A DNA stretch of 64,000 nucleotides from Coriaria nepalensis. Taxonomy: Eukaryota > Streptophyta > Magnoliopsida > Cucurbitales > Coriariaceae. Both the position numbers and the translations under genes were made by a program. Each line of letters starts with the position of its first letter. Position 1 is the first letter of the stretch. The notes beneath the pieces are model-generated. The model ran no database searches. It saw nothing but the letters and a program-made list of their open reading frames with translations, and had not been told where the DNA came from. Positions 60,844 through 64,000 of the stretch are shown here, piece by piece. Location: positions 9,146,001 through 9,210,000 of the forward strand of contig CP114484.1 in the NCBI GenBank assembly GCA_027186245.1. Direction: 5' to 3'.

Positions 60844-63800
60844 GATGAGTAAGCACATTGAGATTGCAAACTTTGATGGAAAGATGATTTTGGTAATTAG
60901 TGTAAGTAAATGAAAGTTTTGTTATAACACAATAAAGTTTTGATAACACTTCAAGTGGATGAAAATTTGTGGTTGGATGTTGCTCTTGCTAGAAATGTTG
61001 AGATTGAAGAGGAGGCTTTTAACGTCATCATTCTCTGTCTTGTAGACAATGTTATAAGGAAGATAGATGGGTATGAAACTCCTTTATCTCTTTGATCTAA
61101 ATTGCATTTTGAATATTTTGTTCAAGCTGCACCTAATTTAGTCTCCTTAAAAAAAATTCTCTTTTAATGGAAAATGGATGTATCTAAGAACATAGAAGAA
61201 AATTTAGATAAGTTTCTAAAACTAGACTTAGTTCTTAAGGGTACAGATTAGGCATTAGATGACACTAGTCAGGTTATGATGCTTCTAGGATCTTTACTTG
61301 AGAAGTATACTGTAGTTAAAAATGTACTTAAGTACCTAAGTTAGATATTGTTACAACAGCTTTAAAGGCTAGGAGCTTGAACTAAATCAGATTAAAATGT
61401 CAAATACAAACCTATTTGTTAAAAGAAAAAAATGAAAAGAAAAAGTTTCATAATTCTACTAAGCATGTTAAAAGGAATAAAAACATTTAAAAATGAAGTG
61501 TCTAGTGAGTCTAGGAAATGTTATCACTATGGTAAACTAAGAAAATTAAGGAAAAATTATTTTGCTTCACAAAATAAGAAATATGGACAAGAAATATTGT
61601 ATGATATTTTGAAGTGCTTAATGTTTCTAATATCGCCATTGTAAATGAATGACTATTAGATTTTGGTTGCACGTTTCTTATGAGTCCTAATAAGGATTGA
61701 TTTTCTGATTTTTAAGAATTATATGAATGTACAATTTATATGAGTAATAAATATATGTGTATAAGATTTTAGGAATAGGTAATATTACTTTGAAATTGCA
61801 TAATGGAAAAATTGTTATGTTAACCAAAGTAAGATATATTCCTAAGCTTAAAAGAAACCTTATCTCTTTAGACACTTTAGATTTGGTACAAAGCTGAAAA
61901 TATTTCTTTAACTGTTTACAAAAATTTTGTTTATGTTTTAATAGGTGTAAAAAAGAATGGATTGTTTGTACTTTATGGTTACTATTTATGTAGTAAAATA
62001 GATACTACAATTGTTTCTTCTAAAACTAATACTACATATACATAGCAGTTAGCCATATGAGCTAAAAGGGTATAAATGTCGTGTATAAATAAGGTATGTT
62101 TGGTAAGGATACAATTTTTTCTCTTGAATTCTGTGAAATCTGCATTTTAGGAAAACAACATAGGTTAAGTTTATCTAAAGGACTACACTTAGCTAAGCAT
62201 TGTTTAGAATATTTGCATGTTAACTTATGGGGGCCTAAAAAGGTCTATACACATGGTGGAAACATATTTTTCCTTTCTATTATAGATGACTATAGTAGAA
62301 AAGTTTAGGTGTTTTTACTAAAGTCTAAGGATGAGGCTTTGACAAGATTTATAGATTGGAAAATCTTAGTAGAAAACCAACTGGACAAAAAGGTTTAAAT
62401 ACTTAGAACATAAAACATATTAGAATTTTGCAATTCTAGGTTTGATGAATTCTATTGGATTAATGGCATACAAAGACATAAGACAATATTTAAAACACCT
62501 CAACAAAACGGAAAAGATGAAAGAATGAATAGAACACTTTTAGAAAAAGTTAGATATTTGCTATTCGCTTCGGTGTTTGGTAAACCATTTTAAAGGGAGG
62601 CTGTAAAAACTGCTACATACCTAATAAATAGGAGTCCTTCAACTACTATAGGTTTTAAGTGTCCGGAGGAGAAATGGATAGGTAGAAAACCTAGATGGAA
62701 AGTTAGATCCTAGGTCCCAAAAATGTGTATTATTAGGCTACGAAGATGGTACAAATGTATATAGGTTTCCTTGCAAAACTAGTGAATTAAATTCTGATAA
62801 AACAGATACTACTAAAGGAACTCACTTTGAGGTGGAGTCTAACACTCTTGCGGATTATAACGAACAATAAAAGGAGGATGGACGCCTCAATGAACTTGAA
62901 CGAAATGATGAGGTGCAATACACTACTGATGGTCAAGATGATGAGCAAGATACTCATGAGATCTTAGATAGGTCAGGTCATGATGATCTCGCAAATTATC
63001 AGTTGGTCTGAGATAATGATAAAAGAACGATAAAACCTAATCCTAACTATTCTTATGTAAACCTTATCTTTATAGCTTTTGTTGTAGAAGTATAAATTAA
63101 AGGGACTGAACCAAGTGGCTATAATGAGGCAATGAAGTATTTAGACAGTAAGAAATGGCAAGGATCTATGGATGAGAAAATGAATTCTCTTTCGGTCAAT
63201 AATACATGGAAACATGTCCCTCATTCGGACAAATAACGACTAATCGATTGTAAGTGGATCTTTAAGATAAAATATGTCGGTCAATAATACATGGAAACCT
63301 GTTTCTCAGTCGGACAAATAACGACTAATCGATTGTAAGTGGATCTTCAAGATAAAAGAAGGTACACCATTGAACCCTCATATATTTAAGGCTCGATTAG
63401 TTGCTAAGGGGTACACATAAGGGGAAGTGGTAGATTTAAATGAAATTTTCCCTTCGATAGTTAAGTTTAAAACCATAAGAATCATGTTAGCTACTGTTGG
63501 ATATTATAATCTTAAACTTAAGTAAATGGATGTTAAAACAGCTTTTTTGCATGGTAAGTTAGATGAGATCATATACATAAAACAATCCCTTGGATATGTT
63601 AATAAAAAATAACCTAATCATGTGTGCTTGTTAAATAAATCTTTGTATGGTTTGAAACAAGCCCCAAGGCAATGATACTTGAGGGTTGATGCTTTTGTGA
63701 TCAAGATAGGTTTTACTAGAAGTTTATTTGATGCTTGCTTCTATTTCTCTTGTGAAAATTTTGTTTTTATTTATTTACTTTTCTATGTAGATGACATGCT

Positions 63801-64000
63801 TTTAATAAGTAAGTCTAAGCCTAAAATCAATGAGTTAAAGATAAAAGCAAGTCTTAAATTTGATATGATAAACTTAGGTGAAGTAAACATAATTTTAGGA
63901 ATGAAAATAGAAAGAAATAGGGAAACTAATACTTTGAAATTGTATCAAAAATATTATCTAGAAGAAGTAGCTAAGAAATTTGATGTGTTTGGCTGTAAAC
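60844..64000 (+). pseudogene. Copia gag-pol relic 2
   Basis: Gag starts MSKHIEIANFDGKMI at 60844 and breaks at once. A worn zinc knuckle reads CYHYGKLRKLRKNYF near 61519-61563. Protease and GAG-pre-integrase remnants lie at 61650-61880 (LHNGKIVMLTKVRYIPKLKRN), and CEICILGKQHRLS, HVNLWGPKKVYT and IIDDYSRKV (62096-62308) mark the integrase, then KTPQQNGKDERMNRTLLEKVR. Reverse transcriptase fragments from 63120 have FKARLVAKGYT, MDVKTAFLHGKLDEIIY, SLYGLKQAPRQ and FYVDDMLLISKSK to the window end. Stops and shifts occur throughout. Confidence 0.85.
63192..63360 (+). repeat. 85-bp tandem duplication in the reverse transcriptase relic
   Basis: TCGGTCAATAATACATGGAA begins at 63192 and again at 63277, and both copies run to GGATCTTYAAGATAAAA. 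85 is not a multiple of three, so it breaks the frame. Confidence 0.85.

Larger units (their letters stand above)
60350..64000 (+). mobile_element. Second Ty1/copia retrotransposon, decayed, runs off the right edge
   Basis: A primer binding site relic AAGTATCAGAGC lies at 60353-60364. The gag-pol relic follows in copia order (see the pseudogene). The 3' half of the reverse transcriptase, RNase H and the 3' LTR lie beyond the window. It is a different family from the element at 1030-6251. Confidence 0.8.

Noticed and set aside
1..64000. CRISPR arrays, operons, phage or other prokaryotic systems
   Set aside because: Spliced genes, LTR elements and a nuclear tRNA show plant nuclear DNA; the repeats have no spacer pattern.

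Overview
The window is nuclear DNA of a flowering plant, almost certainly a eudicot. Genes carry many short introns with canonical GT..AG borders, the proteins belong to land-plant families (GRAS, alpha-expansin, MUR3-type GT47, FDM/XS-XH), and the AT-rich spacers are full of plant transposons. The species cannot be fixed from the sequence. All gene models below were spliced by hand: reading phase closes at every junction and each model ends in a natural stop.

Layout. 0-10.7 kb is a GRAS (SCL14-like) tandem locus. The 5' end of one copy leaves the window on the left, and a decayed copy lies at 8.1-10.7 kb. Between them sits a dead Ty1/copia element that itself landed in a small terminal-inverted-repeat element. 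11.3-14.1 kb holds a telomere-repeat-binding (TRFL/TRP-type) gene. 16.6-20.7 kb is a decayed hAT transposon. 22.1-31.2 kb is the gene-rich core, three genes all on the minus strand: an ORP3-type oxysterol-binding protein, a PGRL1/PGRL2-family thylakoid protein and a RHOMBOID-like protease. 32.5-34.7 kb is a decayed pogo/Lemi1-type transposon with recognisable TIRs and a TA duplication. 38.1-42.9 kb carries two tandem MUR3/XLT2-like GT47 galactosyltransferase genes on the plus strand; the first has a shifted C-terminus.

43.2-50.0 kb is a repeat island: an 0.8-kb foldback, a 1.87-kb solo LTR with a perfect 5-bp target duplication, and a 3.7-kb foldback. Each arm of the large foldback is a row of about six diverged units of roughly 180-200 bp, its core is degenerate TTTAGGG-like DNA, and a hAT-like MITE sits in its centre. 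52.1-53.1 kb is an alpha-expansin gene. 54.9-58.1 kb is an FDM/IDN2-type gene of RNA-directed DNA methylation. A foldback element and a tRNA-Lys(UUU) gene follow, and a second decayed copia element runs off the right edge.

The genes do not form a pathway; they are ordinary housekeeping and cell-wall genes separated by transposon debris. I found no convincing new molecular system. The least explained object is the 46.4-50.0 kb foldback. The most testable gene-level oddities are the frameshifted GT47 copy, the 31-codon duplication in the FDM gene and the nested insertion in the GRAS locus.
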